Positions 18,312 through 26,635 of a DNA stretch of 64,000 bases are shown here, in pieces (the stretch's first letter is position 1; each line of letters starts with the position of its first letter). A program made the position numbers and the translations under genes. The notes beneath the pieces were generated by a model. The model was given only the letters and a program-made list of their open reading frames with translations, ran no database searches and was not told where the DNA came from. The DNA lies in assembly GCF_030816965.1 (NCBI RefSeq), contig NZ_JAUSYQ010000002.1:3257001-3321000 (forward strand). The letters are read 5' to 3'. The stretch comes from Streptomyces canus (GTDB lineage Bacteria > Actinomycetota > Actinomycetes > Streptomycetales > Streptomycetaceae).

Positions 18312-18820
18312 GGCGCCACGTCACCGTCGTACCGCATTCACCCCCATCAGCCTGGGTGCGCCGGCACACGACGCCCGCAGCACGGAACCCGGCCCCGGCG
18401 CTGGTTCTCCGCGCCGCCTCGGCCGGTCACGGGTACGTCTTCGCGGTCCGTGCAGGACTGACCGGTGCGGTGCGCGCGCCCGGGACCGACGAGCACTTCG
18501 CAGCCGATGTCGACGCCTGCCGGAACCCTCACTGGCTGAGCTGCTCGGACGTCCTGTACGCGGGACACCCGCGTCCGTCGGGGGACGCCGGGCACTGGCT
18601 GCGGGAGGTCATGGCCGCGTTTCCCGGCTGCCGTATCGCCGCGGCGCCCCTGGCCGGGGGCGGTTGGGCAGTCCTTGACGACTCGGCCCGGGAGCCTGTC
18701 TTCCTGGCTCCCGAGGTGCCCGCCGACCAGCCGCTGCTGGCTTCCTGCCTACACGCCTGGCTGCTGACGGGGCACGGGCTCCGGGACGTGGCGGGCATCC
18801 AGGTCCTGCAAGGGGCGTGA
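18308..18820 (+). CDS. Hypothetical protein coupled to the GT-B-like gene
   Basis: A 170-residue protein of unknown family, read from GTG 18308 overlapping the preceding stop by four bases. It has no signal peptide. Features are ALVLRAASAGHGYVFAVRAG and SCSDVLYAGHPRPSGDAGHW; composition is soluble alpha/beta. Coupling suggests it works with the GT-B-like protein. It ends 42 bp before the convergent NB-ARC gene. Confidence 0.55.
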   Translation: MRRHVTVVPHSPPSAWVRRHTTPAARNPAPALVLRAASAGHGYVFAVRAGLTGAVRAPGTDEHFAADVDACRNPHWLSCSDVLYAGHPRPSGDAGHWLREVMAAFPGCRIAAAPLAGGGWAVLDDSAREPVFLAPEVPADQPLLASCLHAWLLTGHGLRDVAGIQVLQGA

Positions 18821-18862
18821 GGCCCTGTCTCTTCCGGTCGTGAGCGTCGCCGCGCGTCGCCG

Positions 18863-20977
18863 TCATCCGAGCCGGCGCGCGTCCGCCGGGCTGGTGACCT
18901 CGTACAGGGCTCGCGCCCTGGCGCGGAAGTCGTCGGCAGCCGTTTCGTCGCCCCGCTCCCGCGCGCTGTCGGCGAGCATCTCCAGGCTCCGCGCCTGCCA
19001 GTGCACGGCGCCGGAAGCGGTGAACGCCTCCAGCGCCTCCCGCATCTGAGCCGTGCCCAGAGTGTGATCGCCGCCCCGGGCGCGGGTCCGGCCGAGGAAG
19101 GCCAGGGCCCGGGCGGCATCGTGCGGGTCGGAGACGGCGAGCAGACCCTCCCGGGCAAGAGTGAAACAGGTGAGGGCTCGCTCGAGATCCTGTTCGGTGA
19201 GCGCGACCTCGCCGAGCAGGATCCGCGCGAGCGCCACCCCGCGTGGATATCCGCACCGGGTCCACGTCTCGACCGCCCGGTCGAGATCGGACACGGCTTC
19301 GGCGTACCGGCCCTCCGCGATGCGGCAACCGCCGAGCCCCAACAGGGCCTGGCCTTCGTCCCGCCGGTCTCCGGCCTCCCGGGCGGCCCGTAGGGAAGCC
19401 GTGTACCACTCGACGGCCTCGGCGGTGCGGTGCGCCGCGCTCAGGCCGATGGCCCCGGAGTTGAGCATCTGTCGTTCGGCTTCCCGGTGCCGGTCGGCAC
19501 GGGCGGCTTCCAGCCCGATCCGGTGCGCCTCGATCCACAGGTCGTAGTGGCGCAGGCGGAGGAACAACGGCCACATCGCGTCGACGAGTTGCCAGGCGGT
19601 TGCGTGCCAGCCGCGCTCGGCGGCCAGGCGCAGGACGGACATCAGATGAGTGCGCCGGGCGTCCAGCCAGCCGAGGGCCTCCAGTTCGTCGGTGAAGGAC
19701 ACGGGGAGCCGGACAGGGTGTGCGTAGTCACGGGGCAGGGTGAACTGGATGGGGGTGATACGGCGTTGAGCCTCGGTGGCGGTCCGGAGGTAGCTGTCGG
19801 CGACCCGACGCTGGATCAGATCGCGGGTCTCCGCGGCCTCCGAGGCGAGCGCGCGCTCGTACGCGTGCACCCGGACCAGGTCGTGGAACCGGTAGGTGTC
19901 CGGGCCGATGTCCTCCAGCACATTGGCCTCGACGAGTTCGTCCAGCCGCCGCTGCGCCCACGTGGGCTCCTCGGCACAGGCCACGGCCGCCGTGTGGGTG
20001 TCGACGGTGGACACCGGCAGCAGACCGAGCGCCCGGTAGAGCCGGGCCGCCGGCTCGCTGAGAACCGCGTACGACGCGTCCAGGGCTTTCTGCACCGTCC
20101 CTTCTCCCTCCACTTCGAGTGCGGCCAGCCGGTCGGTGTCGGGTGTGAGTGCCTCGACCAGTGCGGCGATCGGCTGACCGGGGCGTGCCGCGAGCCGTGC
20201 GGAAGCGAGACACAGCGCGAGCGGCAACCCCGCGCAGAGGGTGACGACCTCACGGACGGCAGGCAGTTCACGGGCGGTTCGGGCCTCGCCCGCACCTCGG
20301 ACGAAGAGCTCCATACCGGCGGCGGCGGTGAGTGAACGCAGCTGGTGGAACTCGGCTCCGTCCATGCCCAGCCCGGTCAGCCTGCGACGGCTCGTCACGA
20401 TGACGAGCCCACCCGGGCCGCCTGGCAACAACGGCCGGATCTGCGCCGCGGTGAAGGCATTGTCCAGCATGACGGCGAGGCGTAGCTCCGCGGTGAGCGT
20501 GCGCCACAGGGAAGCCTGTTCGGCGAGACCGCCAGGCACCGCGGGGGTACCGAGGGCCCGCAGGAACTGACCGAGGATCTCGCCGGGGCTCGCCGGGCCG
20601 TGCGCGTCGTGCCCGCGCAGGTCGGCGTACAACTGCCCGTCGGGAAAGGCCGACGAACGGCTGCGCAGCCACCGGGTGACGAACGTCGTCTTGCCGACAC
20701 CGGCGGGCCCGTTGACCACGATCAGCTGCTGCCCGGCGCCGCTCTCCTCGCGCGAGGCGACCAACCCGTCCAGCGCGGCGGCTTCCTCCACACGGTCGGT
20801 GAAGTGCGCGGGCACCGGCAGCAGTTGACGTGGCTTGGGTGGCGCCTGAGGCGGAGACGCCTGCACATGGATGCCGCCGTGGATGTCACGCGCCTGGACC
20901 GTGGGGCCGTACAGGTGCGCCGCGCCGCCGATGGTGTTGCTGCTCCCGCCCCGGTCGTCATCTCGCGCCGCAGCCAT
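18863..20977 (-). CDS. NB-ARC/TPR STAND ATPase with N-terminal amyloid-like motif
   Basis: A 704-residue AfsR-like STAND ATPase without a DNA-binding domain. Residues 14-38 hold a glycine-rich motif with GPTVQARDIHGGIHV. The NB-ARC core follows: Walker A VVNGPAGVGKTTF (90-98), LYADLRGHD, AVMLDNAFTAAQIRPLLPG and GGLVIVTSRRRL. The C-terminal half is TPR-like helices (DEGQALLGLGGCRIAEGRYA). ATG 20977 has GGAGG seven bases upstream; the frame is open to 21004. It is divergent from the SARP gene. The motif recurs in the small protein at 24930, suggesting a signalling pair. Ligand and output are unknown. Confidence 0.82.
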   Translation of the reverse strand: MAAARDDDRGGSSNTIGGAAHLYGPTVQARDIHGGIHVQASPPQAPPKPRQLLPVPAHFTDRVEEAAALDGLVASREESGAGQQLIVVNGPAGVGKTTFVTRWLRSRSSAFPDGQLYADLRGHDAHGPASPGEILGQFLRALGTPAVPGGLAEQASLWRTLTAELRLAVMLDNAFTAAQIRPLLPGGPGGLVIVTSRRRLTGLGMDGAEFHQLRSLTAAAGMELFVRGAGEARTARELPAVREVVTLCAGLPLALCLASARLAARPGQPIAALVEALTPDTDRLAALEVEGEGTVQKALDASYAVLSEPAARLYRALGLLPVSTVDTHTAAVACAEEPTWAQRRLDELVEANVLEDIGPDTYRFHDLVRVHAYERALASEAAETRDLIQRRVADSYLRTATEAQRRITPIQFTLPRDYAHPVRLPVSFTDELEALGWLDARRTHLMSVLRLAAERGWHATAWQLVDAMWPLFLRLRHYDLWIEAHRIGLEAARADRHREAERQMLNSGAIGLSAAHRTAEAVEWYTASLRAAREAGDRRDEGQALLGLGGCRIAEGRYAEAVSDLDRAVETWTRCGYPRGVALARILLGEVALTEQDLERALTCFTLAREGLLAVSDPHDAARALAFLGRTRARGGDHTLGTAQMREALEAFTASGAVHWQARSLEMLADSARERGDETAADDFRARARALYEVTSPADARRLG

Positions 20978-21209
20978 CGCCCGTCCTCCCCCGACCGGTG
21001 TCACGCCGTCTGCATCAGGGCGGTCCTACCCTCGTCTCACCCGGGGAAATGCGAACCGACGATCGGATGCGATCAAAAAAGAAACGATTCAGCCAGCGCG
21101 CGGGCACATCTGGAAACACTCTGCTCTTCCTGTCATGCTCATCGCTCCGTTACCAAGTCCACTGCCCCCTGCCGTTCTCGTCGAACGGCCGGACCAGCGG
21201 GAGGCGCTG
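20978..21209. promoter_or_regulatory. Divergent promoter region of the NB-ARC and SARP genes
   Basis: Two regulators are read outward from these 232 bases. The stretch 21050-21110 is relatively A-rich (for example ATCAAAAAAGAAACG) and lower in GC than its surroundings. SARP-type heptamer direct repeats were looked for but none stood out. Confidence 0.4.
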
Positions 21210-24200
21210 GTGGAATTCCAGGTACTGGGCCCGGTGGGGCTCCGCGTGGACGGCCGTCGCATGGAGCTCGGCTCGGACAAGGAGCGGGTCCTCATGTGTG
21301 CCCTGGCCCTGGACGTGGGCCGCCCGGTCGCGCTGGACACGCTCATCGACCGGCTCTGGGACGACGAGCCGCCACCCCACGCCCGTGCGAACGTGCACAC
21401 CTATGTCTCACGGATACGTCGGCATCTGCGTCGCGCCGAGGCAACGCGCGCGGAAACTCCCGGCATCACCAGCCGCGCCCACACATACACCCTGGAGGCC
21501 GCTCGCTCCTCGGTGGACTGGCACCGGTTCCAGCACCTCGTGGCGGAGTCCGGCGCCCTCATGTCGGAAGGGGACGACGAGCAGGCGGTCGCCGTCACGG
21601 AACGGGCCGAACAGCTGTGGCGGGGTGAGGCCCTGGCCGGCCTGCCGGGACTGTGGGCCGAAACCGTGCGCAGGGCCCTGACGGAGCGCCGACTCGGTGC
21701 CACCGTCTCGCGGATCGCCGCCTCGCTGCGGCTGGGCCGGTTCGACCGGCTCAGCTCCGAACTGTCCGCCCTCGTCGAACGACACCCGGGCGACGAGACA
21801 CTCGCAGGGCAGCTGATGGTGGCGTACTACGGCACCGGTCGGTACACCGACGCCCTGCGCGTTCATCAGGAGACACGGCAGCTCCTGTTGACGCAGTTCG
21901 GTTCCCGTCCGGGGCCCGAACTGAACCGCATCCACAGCGGAATCCTCGATCGTCTGCCGGTGGCCGCGCTGGTCCGGGGCGAGCGCAATCCCGGGCATGC
22001 GGCCCCGGCACAGCGCCAGACCGCCGGAACAGCCGCGCGTCCACGCCCTCGTCCACCCCGGAATCTTCCGCACCAGCCCCCGCTCGTCGGCCGCCGCACG
22101 GAACTGCGGGCCCTGAGCGCGGCACCGGAAGCGACGACCACGGACGGCGCGGTGATCAGCCTGGAGTCCGTCGGCACGGTCAGCGGTATGGCCGGCGTCG
22201 GAAAAACCGCTGTAGCCGTGCACGGTGCTCGCGGGCTCACCGAAAGATTCCCCGACGCCCAGCTCTACCTGGATCTTCGCGGACACTCGCCCGTCGAGAA
22301 ACCCCTGGACCCCGGCACCGCCCTGGCCACTCTCCTACGCCTGCTCGGCGCTCCTGCGGAGACGATTCCCCTGGAGCTGGAGGACCGCACCGCCCTGTGG
22401 CGGACCATGCTGGCCGAGCGCCGGGCAGTCATCGTGCTGGACGACGCGGTGAGTGCCGATCAGATCCGACCGCTGCTGCCGGGTAGCCCGACGTCTCTGA
22501 CGATCATCACCAGCCGACGCCATCTCACCGGCCTTCCGCACGCCCGGCACATTCCGCTCGACGTGCTGCCGGACGACGACGCCGTCGCCCTGTTCCGGTC
22601 GTTCGCCGGCGAGGAACGCGCCCGGAACGTCCAGGAAGTCACCCGAATCGTTCGATTATGCGGCGGCCTCCCGCTCGCGATCGAGCTGGTCGCGAGCCGC
22701 TTCCGCACTCATCCGTCATGGACCCTCACCACCCTCGCCGACCGCCTTGCCCGGCCCGAGGGCCGACTGCGCGAGATCCGGGATGCCGATCAGGACGTGA
22801 CCCACGTCTTCGACCTCATGTACCGGACCCTCCCCGATGACCAACGCAGCGCGTTCCGCCGCCTCAGCCTGCACCCCGGCCCGGACTTCACCGCGGAGGC
22901 GGCCGCCGCCGCCCTTGGCCTGCCGCCGACCACCGTGGAGCGCACATTGGAGTCGCTGTTGGCCTCGCACACGCTCCGCGAGCCCACACCTGACCGGTAC
23001 AAATACCACGACCTGCTCCGGGAGTACGGCCGGTCGAGAGCCGAGGTCGAGGACAGTGAGCAGGAACGGTCCGACGTCCTGCGCCGGCTGACCGACTTCC
23101 ATACGGCCGCCGCCGACCGCGCCGACCGGCTCGCGTATCCCCGCCGCACCAGGCCGGTCTCACCGACCGTCCTCCCCCCGACCGGCATGCCGCAGTGGCC
23201 CGGCCCCGAAGCCGCACGGTCATGGCTGGCCGCCGAACGGACCAACCTCCTCGCCATCGAGGCTTACGCGCGCGGCCACGGCCGTCCGGAGGCGGCCGCG
23301 CGACTCGCCTACGCCTTGGCCGGCTTCCTCGACACGGAGTGCCACTGGCGCGACGCGCAAACCGTGCTGCGCCCCGCCGTGGACCACTGGTCCCGCACCG
23401 ACGACCCGGCCGCACTGTGCCGTGCCCTCGCGCAACTGAGCGCCGTGCACGCACGTATCGGCCAATATCCGGAGGCCGCCGAGACCGGGGAGCGCGCCCT
23501 GGAGATCGCCCGTACGATCCGGGACGCGGAGGCCGAGGCGGAGACCCTGCGCACACTGGGCACGCTCCAGTGGCACATGGGCGAGCACCGGACGGCACTG
23601 GTGCTCTTCCAGAAGTCGTTCGGCCTGACGGCGTTTTCCCATGACCCCTGGGACAGGGCCCGCGGTCACAACAACATCGCGGTCACCCTGCTGTTCCTGG
23701 GCGAGCACGAACGGGCCCGCAAGCACTTCGAGAAGGCACTCGCCGGTTTCACGGAGGCGGGCGACCATACGGCGCTCGGGAAGACGCTCAACAATCTGGG
23801 TGACTTGGCGATGAGGGCCGGGGATGTGGAGTCCGCGTGCCGATCGTTCGAGAAGTCGCTCCGTTATCTGGAGCGGTCCGGGAACCGGTACGACCGTGCG
23901 ACGGTGCGAGGAAGTCTCGCCGACGCTCTCACCGAATCGGGTGACACGGCAACGGCGGTAGCACTATATCAGGAGACACTCGCCGAATTCCGCGCCCTCG
24001 GCGACCGGAAGAGCCAGGCCGACACACTCATCGGGCTGGGCGAGGCGTATCGCAGAGCTGGGGAGACGGAAGGAGCGACCCGGAACCTCTCGGACGCCCT
24101 CGACATCGCCCAGCACATCGGGGCGGCCCACCAGGAAGTGCAGGCCCAACGATGCCTGGGCCAGGCCTATTTCACCGCGGGCTGCCTCGCCTCGGCGAGC

Positions 24201-24395
24201 CATCATCTGGAGTTGGCCGTCGCGTTGGCCGAACGTACGCACGACAGCGACGAGAGAGTACGGGCCCAAAGAGCGCTCGCCGAGGTGCGATCGGCGTCGG
24301 GCGATGCGACGGCCGCCCCCACCCCGATTAAACAAGCGTTCGAAAGTGCGCACATTCGCGACCAGTTCGAGGGCAATTCCGAGGTAATTCAATGA
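21210..24395 (+). CDS. AfsR/SARP-family transcriptional regulator with a TTA codon
   Basis: A 1061-residue SARP with fused STAND module. The start is taken as GTG 21210 because the canonical SARP opening (VEFQVLGPVGLRVDGR) begins there with GGGAGG five bases upstream; ATG 21135 is in frame. Residues 1-95 are the OmpR-like winged helix (DTLIDRLWDDEPPPHARANV). Residues about 100-245 are the BTAD domain. NB-ARC follows with P-loop SGMAGVGKTAVAV (about 327) and IVLDDAVSADQIRPLLPGSP, then TPRs from about 690 (ALGKTLNNLGDLAMRAGDVE). Leu483 is a TTA codon (22656-22658), so translation should depend on the bldA tRNA. It probably activates adjacent genes or a secondary-metabolite pathway. Confidence 0.9.
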   Translation: MEFQVLGPVGLRVDGRRMELGSDKERVLMCALALDVGRPVALDTLIDRLWDDEPPPHARANVHTYVSRIRRHLRRAEATRAETPGITSRAHTYTLEAARSSVDWHRFQHLVAESGALMSEGDDEQAVAVTERAEQLWRGEALAGLPGLWAETVRRALTERRLGATVSRIAASLRLGRFDRLSSELSALVERHPGDETLAGQLMVAYYGTGRYTDALRVHQETRQLLLTQFGSRPGPELNRIHSGILDRLPVAALVRGERNPGHAAPAQRQTAGTAARPRPRPPRNLPHQPPLVGRRTELRALSAAPEATTTDGAVISLESVGTVSGMAGVGKTAVAVHGARGLTERFPDAQLYLDLRGHSPVEKPLDPGTALATLLRLLGAPAETIPLELEDRTALWRTMLAERRAVIVLDDAVSADQIRPLLPGSPTSLTIITSRRHLTGLPHARHIPLDVLPDDDAVALFRSFAGEERARNVQEVTRIVRLCGGLPLAIELVASRFRTHPSWTLTTLADRLARPEGRLREIRDADQDVTHVFDLMYRTLPDDQRSAFRRLSLHPGPDFTAEAAAAALGLPPTTVERTLESLLASHTLREPTPDRYKYHDLLREYGRSRAEVEDSEQERSDVLRRLTDFHTAAADRADRLAYPRRTRPVSPTVLPPTGMPQWPGPEAARSWLAAERTNLLAIEAYARGHGRPEAAARLAYALAGFLDTECHWRDAQTVLRPAVDHWSRTDDPAALCRALAQLSAVHARIGQYPEAAETGERALEIARTIRDAEAEAETLRTLGTLQWHMGEHRTALVLFQKSFGLTAFSHDPWDRARGHNNIAVTLLFLGEHERARKHFEKALAGFTEAGDHTALGKTLNNLGDLAMRAGDVESACRSFEKSLRYLERSGNRYDRATVRGSLADALTESGDTATAVALYQETLAEFRALGDRKSQADTLIGLGEAYRRAGETEGATRNLSDALDIAQHIGAAHQEVQAQRCLGQAYFTAGCLASASHHLELAVALAERTHDSDERVRAQRALAEVRSASGDATAAPTPIKQAFESAHIRDQFEGNSEVIQ

Positions 24396-24527
24396 ACAAC
24401 CACCCCCTCCCCTCGCTCGACGCGGGGACAAGCTACTGATCTCCGTTCAAATTTTCGCGTTACCGGGCCGCGACTGCTAGGTTTCCCGCACCGTAAGCAG
24501 ATTCGAACAGGGAAAGGGAACAAGCAC

Positions 24528-24680
24528 GTGCCCAAAATGCACCACCGAGCATCCGTGGTGACTGTCTTCATCACCCTGGGTGTTCTCGCTCTGGCGGCCC
24601 CCGGCGCCGCTGCCGCCGAAACCGTTTCGACCACGAAGGTCGGTACGGACAGGTGCATCATCATCGCCACTCCCGAATAG
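24528..24680 (+). CDS. Small secreted peptide downstream of the SARP gene
   Basis: A 50-residue open frame, GTG 24528 to TAG 24680, with GGAAAGGG eight bases upstream. It has a textbook signal peptide: a basic start (MPKMHHR), a hydrophobic core (VVTVFITLGVLALAAPG) and an AAAA-E cleavage region. The mature product would be about 20 residues ending GTDRCIIIATPE, with one cysteine and three consecutive isoleucines. I do not recognise it. Its position, 132 bp after a SARP regulator and before a motif-bearing partner protein, suggests a signalling peptide or precursor, or a small cell-surface factor. Confidence 0.6.
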   Translation: MPKMHHRASVVTVFITLGVLALAAPGAAAAETVSTTKVGTDRCIIIATPE

Positions 24681-24929
24681 GCCGGCACACACCGCCGACC
24701 GGTTCTCCTCACAGGTCACATCCCTGACCGAAGCGGAACTCCCCACCCGGGAGACACGTCGGGGTGGCATCACCGGCCACCCCACCCACCGAGCCGACAC
24801 TCCGGCCGAATCCCTTCCCCCCGCTCCGAGAGGCCGTTGAAGCCTCTCTTGGCGCACCCCACAGTGGACAAGACCATGGCGCGCGCCGGACGGCCACGGA
24901 CCGTGCGCAGACGGAGGGGCGGTGCGGGT

Positions 24930-25670
24930 GTGGAGCCCATATCGGTAGCCCTGCTGGCAGCCCTTGCCGGAGGAGCCGGCGGGGAAGTCGGGCGACAGGC
25001 GTGGGCGGGGCTGTGCTCCCTGGTGCGGCGCTCGACCCCACGATCCGTCGGCTCCAGCACGCCCGGAGTGAGTTCAGGGGAGGCCGAACTCACCTGCCTG
25101 GCAGACTCCCCCACCGACCCGACACGGGCCCAGGATCTCAGCAACGCCCTCGCCGTACGCGCGAGGACGGACACTGTCTTCCGAACCGAGCTGCGCCAAT
25201 GGCACGAACAGGCCGCTCTGGTGCGCACCGACAGCGGCAACGTCCATAACGAGGTCTCGGGGTCCACCCTCTCCGGCCCGCTGATCCAAGGCCGGGACTT
25301 CCACGGAATCACCTTCACCTCGCCTCCCGCACCGCACCGCACCCAGACCCTGATCCAGGCACGACGAACCCTCACAGGTGACAGATCGATCGAGCCCGCC
25401 GCGCGATGTGGGCCCCGTTGCGTGAGCTCGTCCTGGCCGGCGTCGACCCGAGGCCACGCGTTCTTGGGAACCGGCGAAAGCAGGCAGAGGGCGTCCAACA
25501 CCTCGGCGGGTCGTCCCTATGAGCGGGGCCGGTGGCCGAGTGGAGAGAGTCGGTGCGCGTCGGCTCGCAGATGTGGAACACCCCGGCAGCGACGTGCCCC
25601 TCCCACGGCCGCAGCGCGCCGGGAACTCGAAGGAGGTGCCACAGAGCGGACGTGTCCAACAGGTAAGTGA
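24930..25670 (+). CDS. Effector-associated-type small protein with amyloid-like motif; C-terminus probably scrambled
   Basis: GTG 24930 opens a frame whose first ~145 residues look genuine: EPISVALLAALAGGAGGEVG, a helical middle with LSNALAVRARTD and LRQWHEQAALVR, then NVHNEVSG and GPLIQGRDFHGITFT (residues 104-130). The GPxxQxRDxHG motif closely matches the one in the NB-ARC ATPase at 18863-20977. I recall similar actinobacterial proteins ending soon after this motif. Here the frame continues about 100 residues through DNA antisense to a broken vapC, giving Arg/Ser/Pro-rich nonsense, so the natural end was probably lost near 25390. AGGGG lies ~10 bases upstream of the start. Confidence 0.6.
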   Translation: MEPISVALLAALAGGAGGEVGRQAWAGLCSLVRRSTPRSVGSSTPGVSSGEAELTCLADSPTDPTRAQDLSNALAVRARTDTVFRTELRQWHEQAALVRTDSGNVHNEVSGSTLSGPLIQGRDFHGITFTSPPAPHRTQTLIQARRTLTGDRSIEPAARCGPRCVSSSWPASTRGHAFLGTGESRQRASNTSAGRPYERGRWPSGESRCASARRCGTPRQRRAPPTAAARRELEGGATERTCPTGK

Positions 25671-25674
25671 TCAC
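25381..25674 (-). pseudogene. vapC: Broken PIN-domain toxin (VapC-like)
   Basis: From GTG 25674 the frame reads VITYLLDTSALWHLLRVPGA, the canonical PIN start with its first acidic Asp, and continues FHICEPTRTDSLHSATGP. Homology then shifts frame near 25495 (about one base lost) to VLDALCLLSPVPKNAW and ends RAAGSIDLS near 25381, before the last PIN acidic residues. So it carries a frameshift and a 3' truncation. It overlaps the antitoxin stop (GTGA), the normal vapBC coupling. The truncated end abuts the 3' end of the motif-bearing gene on the other strand. Confidence 0.75.
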
Positions 25675-25851
25675 TCGAAGGCCGTACGCCGGGCACGCTT
25701 CTGCGCGTCGTACGCCGCCGATGCCTGCTCGAACCCACCCCGCGCGCCCCTCGCAGAGAGCTTCTCGGCCGCGTGTGTGGACGTCCTCCAGGGCCTGTGC
25801 ACGCGGGTAGCCCTCGGGGGCGGTGAGGTGCCGGGACCGGAAGTCGCTCAT
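25671..25851 (-). pseudogene. vapB: Frameshifted antitoxin (VapB-like)
   Basis: ATG 25851 reads MSDFRSRHLTAPEGYPRAQA then LEDVHT. After about one extra base near 25785 the second frame gives AEKLSARGARGGFEQASAAY then DAQKRARRTAFE and a TGA at 25671-25673. Joined, these make a short antitoxin-like protein directly upstream of and overlapping vapC. Both partners are frameshifted, so the module is inactive unless the shifts are sequencing errors. Confidence 0.65.
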
Positions 25852-26079
25852 ACGGCGGGCAGACGGGCACGTTGCGCGGCTCTCCGGACAGGGCTTCGGT
25901 GCCCCGGGCGAGGCGCGGGTCGTTCTCGTGTCCCGGGACGAGCGAGGACTCGCAGCCCCGGCCGTCGACACGTGTACGGGGACCGGGACCGTCCAGTCCG
26001 CCGCCGGCCTGGATGCCCTCGAGCATCTCGGTCTCGGCGGGGCGGCGCTGCACGGCGCTCGGGCAAAGCCGGACCGGGC
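25852..26079. other. Intergenic debris upstream of broken vapB
   Basis: I see no gene here, only shadow frames. The stretch separates the vapBC relic from another decayed reading frame. Confidence 0.4.
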
Positions 26080-26525
26080 GGGCCGGTCACGCTCACCCTG
26101 CCAGCCGACGGGGCCGGCAACGCCTCAGCGGTCTGCTGAACGTCACCGAGACCGACGCCACCGCCTCCAGCCGGGTCGGCCCTGGAGCGGGCACCGGCGA
26201 TCTTCCGGGCGCCCCGGGCTCGCCCTGCTTCGCGATCTCTCCGACTCCGGTGCCGGACACCCGCGACGGCACCGGCGCGGCCCAGCGCACACTTGGCGCC
26301 ACGTCCAAGCCCAGCGTCAAGGTGGCGCTGACGGGCATCGAGCCCACCACCAGCACCTGGCTGTCGGCCTACGCCGACGGATCTGCCCTGCCGGCGGCTC
26401 CACCCTGGCCCTGGCCCCGGCCGGTTCCTACCGCACCGGCTGATCTCCTCGGGGCTGCGACCGCCGTGGAACCAGGCGTGGGGTTCGTCCCGGTGCGCAA
26501 GCAGTCCGGAGGTTCCCTCGAGTAG
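26080..26525 (+). pseudogene. Multiply frameshifted secreted-protein remnant
   Basis: Pieces of one protein can be read only by switching frames: PVTLTLPADGAGNASAV, then LLNVTETDATASS, then VALTGIEPTTSTWLSAYADG, then GGSTLALAPAGSYRTG, then AVEPGVGFVPVRKQSGG before a TAG at 26523-26525. LNVTETDATASS and STWLSAYADGSALPA resemble repeat modules of exported actinobacterial cell-surface/FG-GAP proteins. At least three frame changes make it a pseudogene. It points toward the intact FG-GAP gene, which is on the opposite strand. Confidence 0.45.
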
Positions 26526-26635
26526 ATCACTCGGCGAACCGTCCGGACTGCCGCGCCGTCAAGCCGATGACCGAAGCGTGCCGCAGGCGAAGACTGCCAG
26601 CGGGCGTTGCCGGTCCGCAGCCTCGTCACCGCCGC

